Origin: Diplolepis rosae
Lineage: Eukaryota > Arthropoda > Insecta > Hymenoptera > Diplolepididae
Assembly: GCA_030998225.1 (NCBI GenBank)
Contig: JAPYXD010000754.1
Coordinates: forward strand, 3,472,001-3,536,000
Direction of reading: 5' to 3'
Length of the DNA stretch: 64,000 nt
The first letter of the stretch is position 1. The number at the start of each line of letters is the position of its first letter. Below the pieces are notes generated by a model. The model did not search any database. It had not been told where the DNA came from and was given only the letters and a program-made list of their open reading frames with translations. The position numbers were made by a program, and so were the translations under genes. Of this stretch, positions 45,956 to 58,167 are shown piece by piece.

Positions 45956-47526
45956 AAAATATTAAAGTACTTTCATTTTAAAAAATAAAAACTTTTATTT
46001 GAATTCTGATACACATGTGTATATATTTTAATAATGTTTGTTAATTTTGATATATTTTGTTTTAAAAGTTATTAAATTTAATATGAATGTATATTGGTTT
46101 TTCATAATATACATATCTATTAATTTTAATTTACTACTTGTATATTAAAGTCTATTTAAATTAATAAGATTTTTAACGGTGCAGGGTTTAGAAACAAAAA
46201 AAAACAAACGAGGAAACAATTCATTTTTCATAAAAATTATTTAAGATTAAAATTATTTGTCCAAATTTAAAGAATTTGAAATCTTTCTGTATCTTTATAT
46301 AGCAAATAATTTAAACTCAACTAATTAATTTAAAATTATTTGTCTTTGAAATGATGAATTTTTATTCAAAGTTCATTAGAATATTCTGTATAACCCTACT
46401 CTTTGAATTTTATTCAAAATAATTTTTCAGAAGTAACACACTATACAAAAAAGTGTAAGATTGTAAAAAATATTTCAATAAAAATAAATTTGATTGAACT
46501 TGAATAATTTAAATACATTACTCTTTTTTTAGCAACTGATTAAAATGATCTAATTCCCAACCAAAATAAATGATAATAAATAAATAATAAATAAATTGGT
46601 TTATTGAATTTATTACGAATAATCAAAGTGCATTTATTAATTAAATATCTTAAATTTAAAATAATGGAGTGTTACTGATTATTCATAAAATATGTTTCGT
46701 TTTTTCAATAAGTGAAAATATGCTATTTTTTAATACAAATTGAATTGATAAAATATTAGTGAAATAACAACGAGAATTAAGAGATTTCAAATAATCTAAT
46801 TCCCTACCAATTAAAATGCTTTAAAGAATCAAAAAAGAGGAATCAATTTCCCGGGATGACTAGTTTTGCATGCAACTTTACTATTTTTTAGTAAAGACAG
46901 TTTGGAAATTCCATAGAAATTTGTTTTAGAGAAAATTGTATTTTCATGATAATAAAATTACATTCATAATTCATTACATTATGATTGTAATAATTTTTAC
47001 TTTGAAAGCGTAATACCGTAATTTTCGTTTTAATTGAGATGTAAAACCAAAACTATTTCAGTTCTATCCCTGATGTTTTCATTAATGTGAAACTCATAAA
47101 TTTTGTAACATGTAGAGAAAATGTGAATGGCATATGCGCGTAATGCATATTATAATTAAAATTATTCACCAGGAAGTTAGCAGGGACTCGTTAATTTATA
47201 CAGTGCATACCAAATAATACCAGAGCACTTGTGACAAAAACTGTTCACATTGACCTGAAAATATTGTCGAGAAGCTCTAAATATTTAAATATCTAATTTA
47301 TTATTACTTTCTGTTCGTTTTCCACTTGCATCTTCGTTGATATAAACATTTTCAAATATAACGGTTATCAGGAGCGGTTCAATAAATTTCACGATCAAGG
47401 AACAGTTAACGAGATATGTTCCGGATGATGGAGTTTCATTATACACGCAATCATGGTAACTGCTTATTGAGAGTTATCTGGATAACTTCCGAAGATATAT
47501 ATTTCGCATTAATTTTATGTATAATT
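45956..47526. other. AT-rich stretch without recognised features
   Basis: Long low-complexity sequence; the part 47100-47500 is slightly richer in GC and looks unique. No terminal repeats, frames or RNA genes seen. Confidence 0.4.
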
Positions 47527-48770
47527 TGACTATTTTAACAAACGCTAAAAACTGTTAAAAAATGATCTTTTGATTTTACAACTGCCTACTTTTTAACTTA
47601 ATAGAATATATTTAAAATCAGAATTTTTCCGTTTAATGAATAATTACATAAAATTTTCTCCAAAATGGTGGAAAAATATTGTCCTTATATCCTCTTGTGT
47701 ATAATACTTGGCGTTAAGGAATAATAAAAACTAATAGCAGAAAATCATAGGATCACTTCACTTCAAATTCTTAATTGGCGTTTTGACAATTTCCCGAGTA
47801 GTAACATTTTATAAAGATATTTTTACAAATAGTAGCAACGCATGTTTGACACATTAAATATTTGAAACCTGTGTAGCCGACTCCATTAGCTCAGTTCAAG
47901 AAATAAAATATTTTGATGAAATGAATTCATCCTGGCTTACTATGACACGTCGCTTCTACTTAAATTCTCAAGCAAGTAGAAAAATCATGTCACTTCAAGA
48001 AATTGTATTATATTTTTATTTTCAAAAACTCGTTACAATAATAAATTTTCTCTTTTACTGAACTGAATCAACTTTATTCTGCCACACATTTATAACATTA
48101 AAAACAAATTAACGTACCAATCTTGATAATTGATAATTAAAAGTTAAGATGCGATTGGATTCAACGATATTTAACACATAAATTCTGAAAAAATATAAAT
48201 TATCTGAATAATAACTTTCCACAGTTCTTGAGTCAACTAATTAAACAGATTTTACATGTGAAAATGTAACTTGTATTCTATCCTTTATTTATACGGTCAG
48301 GATTTTAAAACAGTTTGAAAAATATTGTAACATTGCATACAACTGTGTGAAAATTTTTTTTTTCATTGTATCCAATTACAATTCATGTTCTAAATAAATC
48401 TTAAGTCTAAACAAGATTCAGTTTCCAATTATCAATTTATTTTTTAATTATACTGCACCTCCAAGTAGAAACAGTATGTCCTGGTAAGGCAAATTCAGGA
48501 AAGCTGCACCATTTCCAGCATTTACAAATTTGGATTACACGCTGTAATGAACAATATTATTAGGGATAGAATCTGGTGCTGTTTAAATCAAAAAAATATT
48601 CAAACATGATAATATATTATAATATAATATTCTACCCTTCATTTATACTGTCAAGATTAAAAAATCTGACTATTTTAACAAACACTAAAAAATCTTAAAA
48701 GACGACCAATGAAATATGTTTGTTTCTAATTTGTTAATTTTACAACTGCCTACTTTTTAAATTAATAGTT
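47527..48770. repeat. Dispersed duplication, copy 2, bracketed by direct repeats
   Basis: 47604-48023 and 48427-48610 match 43018-43600; the 403 bases between (48024-48426) are absent from copy 1. On both sides lie related direct repeats: 47527-47605 and about 48667-48770 share GACTATTTTAACAAAC and TTTTACAACTGCCTACTTTT. The 403-base block itself contains TTATTTATACGGTCAGGATT, echoed at about 48640. Confidence 0.65.
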
Positions 48771-51041
48771 TCACTCAATTTAAATGTTTAAACCTTTGAA
48801 TTTACACTTTTCAATTTTTTTTCATTTCGAATATTTTAATTCATGAGTTGCAAAACTTGAAAATGTTTAGATAAGTATTATTTATTGTGCCTATTAATTT
48901 TTCTATGAATAAACAGTGAGTTTTCTTCTGAAAAGAGAAAGGAAAATTGTTTTTGGCTGGCATAACTCGACTGTGCTCGTTTAAAAGTGAATGCGTGTGC
49001 CATTCAGGAATGGCGCATCCGATGATTGAAACGTTATTGGATCTCGTCCAATACTAACTCCGGATGTCTTCGTCTTCAACACCACGCCCAATCCTATTTC
49101 CCCTGTCTACTGAGCAGTCAGAACAAACTTTTTAATTCTCTATACATCTCATCCATTCCAGTTATATTACGTTTAGCGCATAAACGAAATATTTTCTAGA
49201 CAATATGTATTTGTTATATCAGTTAAATTTTTTAGTATACTATGAATTATATGTTTTTATCTGGGAGCATATTGATGATACAATATCGGAATTAAGATAT
49301 AAACGTGTGCGAATCAATATTGTTGCAAAATATTAGAATATAAAATTAGTCACACATATGTGAAATAGCATTATCATCATTTTCTGACTAATTTTATCAC
49401 ATTCCTGAGGAAACATTCTTATGAAGTACAATTTTTCTCATCTCTCAATGGTACAAATTTTCATATACTTTAATAATAATTGAGTATGTGAAAGCTTTTA
49501 TATAAAGTTATTGTTTTTTGTAGAATTTGACTTTCTATATTTTAATATTTTTAAGTCTTTTGCATATTCAATTAATTTCGAGATAAAAATTTTTGAAAAT
49601 TACTTTTTAAAAAATTCAAAATTTCTAATCTTGTTTTTCGGTAGAAGGTATTCACAAACTTTATGAATTATCTTACAAATATTTGTCGATCTGACAAAAA
49701 TCAACAAAGTTTAGGCATTTAAAAACTTGAAAAAGTCAATTATCAAGATAAAGAAATTTGTAAATTGGTTGGAAAATCTCAAGAATATTTTTTATCGGAA
49801 ACATAGTTTGCGTTTTAATCATAAAGAATAATGTTAAAAAATTGTACGCTTAAAAAAGATTGACAAATTTATTTTATAGTTTATTTTTATTGCAGAACTT
49901 TTTGAGATTATTTATATTTACAATGATATTGAACTTTTAATATGATGTTTAAATGTTGAAAGTCTAATAAAAAAATAAACGGTTATGGCTATTATTCAAA
50001 GCCGATTTTATTAACGTTAATTAAATTTTAATCGGCGGTTAAACCCGTTATTCTGAAATCTGATTGGTTTATCTGAGAGTTTAACATACGATTAATAGTT
50101 AATCTCAGTTAGTGAAACCGGACCTTAGTCACTTAACGATAATAGTGATTCTTTGCTAGTTAAGTTGACCAATTTATGAGATTATTTTTGAAGTGATAAT
50201 TTAAACACTTATTAATTATGACATTATGAATTATGATAATATCCTAACCAAATGGTATTCCATAAATTTACCTATAACTACTCATCAATTGCTACATTCA
50301 GGTATTAAAACCAAAATTTTAAATTAAATTTATACCTTAATCATTTCAGTTAATTAGTTCAATTAATATTCTAATGGGAATCGAAAGGTCCTGAGTTCGA
50401 TAACTAGAGGATCCGAAGCGTTTTTTTCCACATAAATAATCTCAATTTTAATGTTTATTGAAAACATTTTTTATAAACAAATAAAAATAAAAACTATTTC
50501 TGCGCCTCTGCGATCAACATTAACAACAAAAACTTATTTTATAAACATTTGTGCATATATTCCTGAAAAAAGCGTGTAATTCCTAAATAAATATATAGAT
50601 ACTTGATTATATTATATTATAATATTAGCATCATGCGGATCTTTAGTTATTAAATATTTTAAATTATTTACCGATAAAGTAACAATCACAACTTTTGTTG
50701 TGCAAGAAAAATAAGAAGTCATATACATCTATACATTAATATGTAATTGGACAAATAATTTATGTGATAAAAAGCGTGTATACAACGTTAAACATAATCT
50801 TTACTTCTTGAATTTTTCTTGAGTTTTTGGAATATTTTACATTAGAGGAAATTACTTTAGATTTGTCATGGGCCGAAAATATTCTGCATTCAATCGCATT
50901 CTTATTTCTTGAAACAAAACAATGGTATTGTCGCATGTTTTTTAGAGTTTTTACTTTGGAGTAACGCTTTTAACAATTTGCAGAATGGGTTTTATGTTCC
51001 TTTTTGTCACAATAATCAAAATCAATTGATTGAAAATTATT
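48771..51041. other. AT-rich stretch; small unique island at 48950-49130
   Basis: The island has raised GC content but no long frame. Near 49995-50125 the words TTTTAATCGGCGGTTAAAC and GTTAGTGAAACCGG may be a MITE fragment. Near 50385-50430, GAGTTCGATAAC followed by a T7 run resembles the B box and terminator of a tRNA-derived sequence, but the fit is poor. Confidence 0.3.
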
Positions 51042-51224
51042 TTTAGCCGAATCAAACAGACTTTTGGTCCTGTTATTTTATTTTGTATACTTTTACAGAA
51101 TAAAAATCAGACAAAAATAACAGGATTTTTATTTTCATTGATTATTTTGATTTTGTAAATTTTTACAAAATAAAAATAAGACAAACATTACAGGACCCAA
51201 AAGTCTATATATGATTGGGCTAAA
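51042..51224. mobile_element. X: 183-bp palindromic MITE
   Basis: Left TTTAGCCGAATCAAACAGAC then TTTTGGTCCTGT; right ACAGGACCCAAAAGTCTA then GATTGGGCTAAA. Two AATAAAAATNAGACAAA words in the centre. Target duplication unclear. Confidence 0.65.
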
Positions 51225-51892
51225 GTTAAACTTACTATAACCTATACTAAAGTTCCCTATACATTTTCGAATCCTCAGTATTTTGACTGGAAAAATTTCT
51301 TATCTGCTAGGAATAATTACCATTGTACCTTGATTTTCCCTAGATTCCTAATATTTTTTATAATTATCATTATAAAATAAAACATGTATTGCTATAAAAA
51401 GTTTCTCCGTGTATTATTCAATTATCATAGAGTCAAGTGAAAAATCCAGTAGACCAACTAATAAGATAGTTGTCCCAATTAATCAAATGACAACGCCCTA
51501 GTTTTAAAAATTTGAGGAAAATTGACCAAATTTTCGGACTTATATCCGAACTATTAGAAAATATATCAAAAAGGAGAGAACATTTCACAAATCTCTTAAG
51601 TTGTAGGAAATTTTTCCCATGAAAAGAGGATATTATTCCACAAAAACGGAAATTTGTTCACTTGTTTTGGATCTTTTTCCACTCAAATTATGAAATATAT
51701 CAATTTTTCCTAATAAACTGAATATTTCTCCGACCAAACAGTAGGAACTATTTCCAGTTCTATTTCGGAAATATTTCCGACTATATCTTTAGAAAAATTT
51801 ACGACCCATTTGTATTTTAAGCTGTCCGACTATTTTCGGTAAAGTTTCCGAAAAAGTTTTTACAGTCTACAGCATGGCTATTTTCCTAATTA
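51225..51892. other. AT-rich stretch with TTTCCGAC-type words
   Basis: Several TTTCCNAC words (51640-51860) give it a weak repeat character. No gene or terminal repeat is seen. Confidence 0.35.
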
Positions 51893-52765
51893 TGGGATCT
51901 ATTTTATAATTAGATGTATGAAATAAAATGATTTGTTTGAACGACTTTCTTTGATTTAAAGAAATAATTTGTTTAAATGAAATAAAAGTTGTTTGATTCA
52001 AAAGAAATATCTTTGAACCAAATAAATATTTGTTTGAATCAAATTAATTTTTCTTTAAAACAAATAAATTAATGCATTCATATATAGTCGAAAGCATAAT
52101 TTGTTTGATTTAAGGCAGAAATTTATTTGATTCGAACAAATATTTATTTGGTCCAAAGATATTTTGTTTGAATCAAACAAATTTTGTTTCATTTAAGGTA
52201 GTTGATCCACGAAAATTAGACCCCAGTCAAAAATAGATAATTTTGCTTTCAAGAATAGCAATATTATTATTGAAGGGCTATTTTGGAAGAGAAAAGATTA
52301 ATTTCCATGAAAAAAATTTGAAACGCAAAAAAAATAATGTTATTAATAAATTTCATTTTTGCCCAAACTTATTTTCTTATCGCTTCGAGCCAAATTTTTA
52401 AAAATGATGCGATTTTAATAAATTACAAATCACTTTTTCAAGAAAAAGATTCCTTACAACTTAACCTTTCCAATTTTTGAAAATTTGGCTCGAAGCGATA
52501 AGAAAATGAATTTGGGCAAAAATAAAATTTATTAATAAAATTATTTTTTTGTGTTTCAAATTTTTCTTATAAAAAACAATCTTTTCTCTTTCAAATTAGC
52601 CCTTCAATAATAATACTGCTATTCTTGAAAGCAAAATTATCTATTTTTGCCTTAGGTCTAATTTTCGTAGATGGAAACTACCTTAAACAAAACATTTCTT
52701 TACATCAAAGAACGTGTTTCAAACAAATAATTATTTTGATTCAATCAAATATTTCTTCTGAGTTT
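51893..52765. mobile_element. B4: B-family element interrupted by J6
   Basis: It matches 62109-62490 along its length: GAACGACTTTCTTTGATTTA, AAGGCAGAAATTTATTTGAT and CATTTCTTTACATCAAAGAA. The outer tips are worn. Confidence 0.65.
52197..52682. mobile_element. J6: J element at a TTAA within B4
   Basis: TTAA at 52193-52196 and 52683-52686; tips GGTAGTTGATCCACGAAAAT and GATGGAAACTACC. The related B5 copy near 62404-62412 (TTTCATTAAAACATAAC) shows the region without J. Confidence 0.85.
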
Positions 52766-52860
52766 ATGTGAAATAATATTATTTTTATATTCATTTTTAT
52801 TCATTTATACTTTCATTTTTTGTGCAACATTTTGTTGATACTTACAATTTTTAATTTCAG

Positions 52861-53230
52861 AGTCTTTTCAAACTAGAATTAATTTGAAGTGACTCTTGGA
52901 AAAATTCTCTCGTCCACTCAAAATCACAGGGTCTATTTGAAGGTGTCAGAAAGTGGCTGAGCGTGGCTATGCACCTGTAAGATCATACAAGCTGTGGTGT
53001 AGATCGCAAAGTTGTGTTTATAAGCTGTCCTGTGTATATAGAACAAGTGCATATTCAGGATTATTCAAAAGGGTGAGTAGATGGCGTCGGTAAGCATACA
53101 AGTAGATAGAAACGCTACGATGGAGAACCCTCTTTGTCTGAGCACTAAGGTGCTTGTGTTAGCCTTGTTTCTTGTTTCTCAACTAGTCTCAACACTGCGG
53201 TTCAGTAACAACACACGTCTTTGTAACTAG
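52861..53230 (+). other. Candidate exon
   Basis: A good acceptor (CAATTTTTAATTTCAG, ending 52860) leads into unique sequence of raised GC content that has no repeat match. Possible donors are ACCT/GTAAGA (near 52978), AAAGG/GTGAGT (near 53072) and GTCG/GTAAGC (near 53090). If it is spliced at the last, the exon would end after ATG-GCG-TCG, a plausible coding start. If not, the 49-codon frame at 53081-53230 follows. Confidence 0.35.
53081..53230 (+). CDS. Candidate 49-residue frame with signal-anchor-like core
   Basis: The frame starts at ATG 53081, with an in-frame ATG at 53120, and stops at TAG 53228-53230. Residues 14-24 (MENPLCLSTKV) precede a hydrophobic core, VLVLALFLVSQLV, at about residues 24-36, followed by STLRFSNNTRLCN with a possible N-glycosylation site (NNT). 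This is the pattern of a signal peptide or signal anchor starting from the second ATG. Sequence around it is unique and GC-richer. I do not recognise the protein. The stop comes soon after the hydrophobic core, so either the true exon ends earlier at a splice site, or the product is very short, or the pattern is chance. Confidence 0.35.
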   Translation: MASVSIQVDRNATMENPLCLSTKVLVLALFLVSQLVSTLRFSNNTRLCN

Positions 53231-53329
53231 CCGCTAAAACGAAACGTCTTCCTATTTATTTTACATATCAAATTATAAATCGTAATTAGACATATGACAT
53301 CGAAATCATCTCAGCTTGAACTTTTCTTC

Positions 53330-53800
53330 CAATATGCTTTTAGAAATTCCCTGAAACTCGTAACTAAAGTTTTATTCAGTTACAATTTCGTAAAATTGAG
53401 ACAAAATTTCAGAAAATTCAATTAGTTTTTAGTAAATTTATGGAAAATTTTCTTAATTTTCAGATAGAAATTGCTGCATACCTCGATACTTGTATCTGAT
53501 AATTCTGAAACTTGTAATAAGAAAAATTTTGCGTTTTGAGTAACTAAAGTTTTATGCAGTTACATGTAACTGGAAATTTTGTTACAATTTCGTAATTTTA
53601 TGATGAATGTTATAGAAATTCTGTTACAGTTTGGTAGTTTTTAGATGATTTTTATGAAAATACAGTTGAATTTCGTTTTATTAAGAAAAATTTCAGAAAA
53701 TTCAGTTACTTTTTAGTAAAAAAAACAACTTTTTAATTTTCAGTTAAAAAGCTAGGTTTAAGTACTAAATATTCTATTAAAATAATAATTTTTTTTGTTT
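53330..53800 (-). mobile_element. G3: reversed G-type repeat, internally duplicated
   Basis: Reversed G words recur twice (CAGTTACAATTTCGTAAAAT at about 53380 and again near 53570), so parts of G are duplicated. The edges are vague. Confidence 0.45.
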
Positions 53801-54039
53801 CATTGATTTTAGATAAACCAGTAAAAAGTACTGATGATCACCGCAAGGCACTGTTTGTAAGAAAGAGGTCAACGATCGAGTTGATAACTTGATCCAGAAT
53901 TAATATTTTTATTTGAAATTTTCGTAAAAATTAATTAAAATGTAATGCAAATCCTTGGTATTATATATTAAATAGAAAACATTTTACAACAGTCAAAAAA
54001 AATCTTGAAAATGCCTAAAATCTTTTATTGCAACCCGAA
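53801..54039. other. AT-rich spacer
   Basis: No repeat family or frame recognised. Confidence 0.3.
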
Positions 54040-55395
54040 ATCACAATCATGGGTAAAATGGCACATGGCTTACAAACGCCTCCCCTGACGATTATATCCC
54101 GAATGTCACCTTCTTCCATGTTTCAATTTCATTTGGAAATCAATATCTTTAACCGGAATACCTATCCAAGTTTCTTAAGCAGACCCACAACATTGTATGG
54201 CGATGCAAAGTCCTAATACTGGGTAAAGTGGTACATGTCTGACAATAGCATGTCCTGACTACAGTATCCCGAATATTGACCTCTACGAAGTTTCACCTTC
54301 ATTACAAAACTAATATCTTCAGCCCAAATACCTATCCAAGTTCCTCAAGCCAACCCGAAATTTCTTATGTCAATCCAAAGTCCTGATACAGGGTAAAGTG
54401 GCACATGGCTGACAATCACCTCCTCTGACTACTGTAACCCGAATATCTATCTATATGAAGTGCCAGCTTTATCTCAAAACTAGTCTTTAACCTAATTAGC
54501 TGCAATGTTAGAAATTTTAGGAAACTAACAAAACTTTTATCTTACAAAATTAACGTAAAATTTGGCGATATTTATAGTGTTTTTGAGTAAAGGTATCTTA
54601 AAATTGCAAAAACTGTACTGAATTTTCTGAAATTTATCTTGAAACTATCAAACTGTAACAGAATTTTTATAAAATTACAAGTTTCATAATTTCCAGATAC
54701 AAGTGTCAGAATATTTAACACTTTGTAACTGAAAATTAAGAAATTGTTTCTTAAATTTACTAAAATTTACTGGATTTTCTGAAATTTTGTATCAATTTTG
54801 CAGAATTGTAAATGCATGAAACTTCAGATACGAGTTTTGGAAAAATACGGTAGAAATTTCCAACAATATAACATTCCTAAAATGAATACAGGATTAAGTG
54901 GCACATGGCTGACAATCGCCTCCTTTGACTACTGTATACCTAATATCTACCTATATCAACTGCCAGCTTTATTTCAAAACTAATCTTTATCCTAATTGGC
55001 TACAATGTTAGAAATGTTCGGAAATTAACAAAACTTTTATGTTACAAAAGTAACGTAAAATTTTACGACATTTATAGTGTTTTTGAGCAAAGGTATCTTA
55101 AAATTGCAAAAACTGTACTGAATTTTCTGAAATTTTTCTTAAGGCTATGAAACTCAACTGGATTTTCATGAAATTTATCTTGAAACTATTGAACTGTAAG
55201 AGAATTTTTATAAAATAACAAGTTTCATAATTTCCAGATACAAGTATCAGAATATTTAACACTTTGTAATTGAAAATTAAGAAATTTTTTCTTGAATTTA
55301 TTAAAATTTACTGAATTTTCTGAAATTTTATCTCAATTTACAAAATTGTAAATGCATGAATCTTCAGATACGAGTTTCGGAAAAATACGGTAGAC
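54040..55395. repeat. 170-bp satellite turned into a 500-bp higher-order repeat
   Basis: The phrase GGGTAAAATGGCACATGG starts at 54051, with variants at 54221 and 54391, an exact 170-bp spacing. The next start is at 54891, 500 bp on, because a G element (about 54505-54872) lies within the unit. The second 500-bp unit (54891-55390) carries the same G at the same place, so unit plus G was duplicated together. Frames at 54028-54216 and 54798-54983 are by-products. Confidence 0.85.
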
Positions 55396-55397
55396 AT

Positions 55398-58090
55398 TTT
55401 TACATTCTCATCATGGATGAGAAGGTATTGGTTTTATGTGAAAAATGACTTTCGAAATTTTCATCAAATCTTTAAGTTTTGAGACCCCCTGAGTCAGAAA
55501 AAACGGTTTTTACGAAAGTGTCTGTCTGTCTCTATCCTAATAACATTTTTCAATTGAACTAAAAGTAGGAAAGTTACAGTATGTCACAACTTGAAAAAAG
55601 TCAATATCTTAATTCCATTTTTCAGTTAAACTATACGAGATACGAAAAAATCTGCCCGCTGCGCGGGCACATTCTCATCGCGCGCTTCGCGCGCAGTTCG
55701 CAAGTTTGAGCGCGCCTAGGTCGCGCGATTTGATCGTCGCGCTTCGCGCTCCGTTCTTTCTGGATCTCGCGCTTCGCGCTCGGTCTTATGCTCTTCGCAT
55801 ACATTTAAGTTTATTTCTTATAATTTAATACTGAAGCTCAAACCAATTTTATAATATTAAAGATGATGTAAATTACTGATTTTCTCAAATTCACTAAATT
55901 TCTTTTTTAGTTTAAGTGAAACAGGAAATTCAATTTACTTAAGGCTCTATCGGCCTGAAGGAACACATTCTCATAATGACACTCGCGCTTCGCGCTCGAT
56001 TTTCTGTATACATTTCAGTAACGTTTTTATAAATTACATGATTAAAATATGTTTTTTCATAAACTGTGTGACATAAAACTTGTAGATCATTTTGAAACGA
56101 AAAACTTTGTATTCTTACGTTTTCTTCGTATTTCACATATTATTGTTAAAAAATTGAATTTTGGATTTTCAATAGATTTTTTTTTAATTAAAAAGAAAAA
56201 TATGCATCTTATAAAAAAATGTTACAATTCAAATTTGTAGGTCTTTATGTAGAAAATAATATTGTATCATAAAGTCTTTTCGTATCTCGTATAATTTAAC
56301 TGGAAAATGGAATTTTGATATTGACTTTTTTCGAATTTGAATATGCTGTAACATTTCTAATTTTGATTAAATCAAAAAATGTTATCAGGATAATTTGTAG
56401 AGATTTATGAGCACTATCAAAAACCAGTATTGAAATTTTTGATTATTTCAAAAAGTTTTTTTCAAAAACACAAAAGTAGTGCTCAATCCCTCAATTTTGA
56501 TTGGATGTGGCTGGTTAACGAACTTGTCCTTACTTTTTCGGCTCCGATAAAGTGTACCAAAGCTCAATTCAATCTGATAATTCTATAGAGAGTTATGCCG
56601 CACACGACCTACAGACAGACACTTTCGTAAAAACCGTTTTTTCTGACTCAGGGGGTCTCAAAACGTAAAGATTTGATGAAAATTTCGAAAGTCATTTTTC
56701 ACATAAAACCAATACCTTCTCATCCATGATGAGAATGTAAAAACGTTATGATACAATATTATTTTCTCCATAAAGACCTACAAATTTGAATTGTAACATT
56801 TTTTCATGAGATGCATATTTTTCTTTTTAATTTAAAAAAACTATTGAAAAACCAAAATTCAATTTTTTAACAATAATATGTGAAATACGAAAAAAACGTA
56901 AGAATACAAAGTTGTTCGTTTCAAAAATATCTACAAATTTTGTCTCACACTGTTTCTGAAAAAGATATATTTTTCGTTTAAATTCCAAAAAATACGATTA
57001 AAATTCAAGAATTCCATTTTTTAGACAAAATATATGAGATATATAAAAAACATTTAGATGAAAAATTATTTGCCTAAATGAGGTCTACACATTCTTATTA
57101 AGAAATTTCTTGACAGGATGTATATTTTATGTTTTGATTTTTAATATTGAAAAAATTCGATTTTTTTCACCAAAATATGTGAGATACGAAATAAGCGTTG
57201 TTCTGCAAAATCGTTTCCTTAAATAAAGTCTACGATTGTTTTTCCTTTTCAGATATGTGGAAGAAAGTAAATTATTTTAATCATGTAATTTATTAAAAAA
57301 TACTGAAATGTATACAGAAAATCGAGCGCGAAGCATGAGTGTCATGATGAGAATGTGTTCCTTAAGGCCGATAGAGCCTTAACCCTTAGCTGCCACACTT
57401 CTGGCGCCAATCATAGCGGCCACACTGGGTCGTCCATGACCCCAACCACATAATCATGAGTTTTGAGCAAACTAATTAGTTTTTTAAGATGAAAAAATTC
57501 ATAATTGGTCTTTAACAAGTAATTTGTAAGTTAATTTATGTGGCTTGCAAAATTTTTATTATTTAACACGCGTAAAAAAATATGATTTGCAAAAAACACT
57601 GAAAAATTACTTTTTTTACTTAAAAATTAATAACTTTATCAATTTTTAGAATTGGAACCTGAAATTTTAGTTAAATATTGTTAAAATATAGAACTTTGAA
57701 TAAAAAAATAGTAGAATAGTGTCTGCTTAAAAAAACGTATTTATTTTGCGAAATGAAAGTGAGATTTTTAGTCGTTTTTCGAAACTGCATTTTTAGGACA
57801 TAAACATTATTTTTTAACGCATATTAATAAAAATAGTTTAGTTATAAAAAAAGAGACTTTATTAAACAAAAATACATCAGGTATTTTATAAATATCATTT
57901 CAAAACAAAATAGCAACACAAACTCGATTTTCGGGCATTAAGCGGAAGGATTTCCAAAAGTTTGAGGCCTTTCCACGAAAGACCCCAGTGTGGCAGCTAA
58001 GGGTTAAGTAAATTGAATTTCCTGTTTCACTTAAACTGAAAAAGAAATTTAGTGAATTTGAGAAAATGAGTAATTTACATATAAAAGGTT
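55398..58090. mobile_element. I3: compound fold-back cluster of I repeats
   Basis: It contains a reversed I end (55398-55532, TACATTCTCATCATGG and (TCTG)n), then a forward, nearly complete I (55648-56740), then a reversed I arm (56742 onward) that continues past the insertion BB to about 58090. GC-rich hairpins are at 55650-55800, 55980-56000 and 57320-57345. The parts join at short shared words (TACGAAAAAA, AATGTAAAA). Confidence 0.65.
57383..58003. mobile_element. BB: piggyBac-like MITE
   Basis: TTAA at 57379-57382 and 58004-58007 and perfect 17-bp inverted ends, CCCTTAGCTGCCACACT. The CCC start after TTAA is the piggyBac signature. It interrupts the I sequence AGAGCCTTAAGTAAATTG, which is intact at about 28880 and, reversed, near 15070. 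The 78-codon minus-strand frame (57900-58136) begins outside the element and ends inside it, so it is not a gene of the element. Confidence 0.9.
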
Positions 58091-58167
58091 TTACGTCCGA
58101 ACGAAATTCTTCATTAGAAAGAGGAGAAATGACCAACCTCGGACCACATAATTCTATTACTATTTAA

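Noticed and set aside
57900..58136. 78-codon frame overlapping BB as a possible piggyBac transposase tail
   Set aside because: It starts outside the element in I sequence and shows none of the conserved piggyBac acidic motifs or the cysteine-rich C-terminus.
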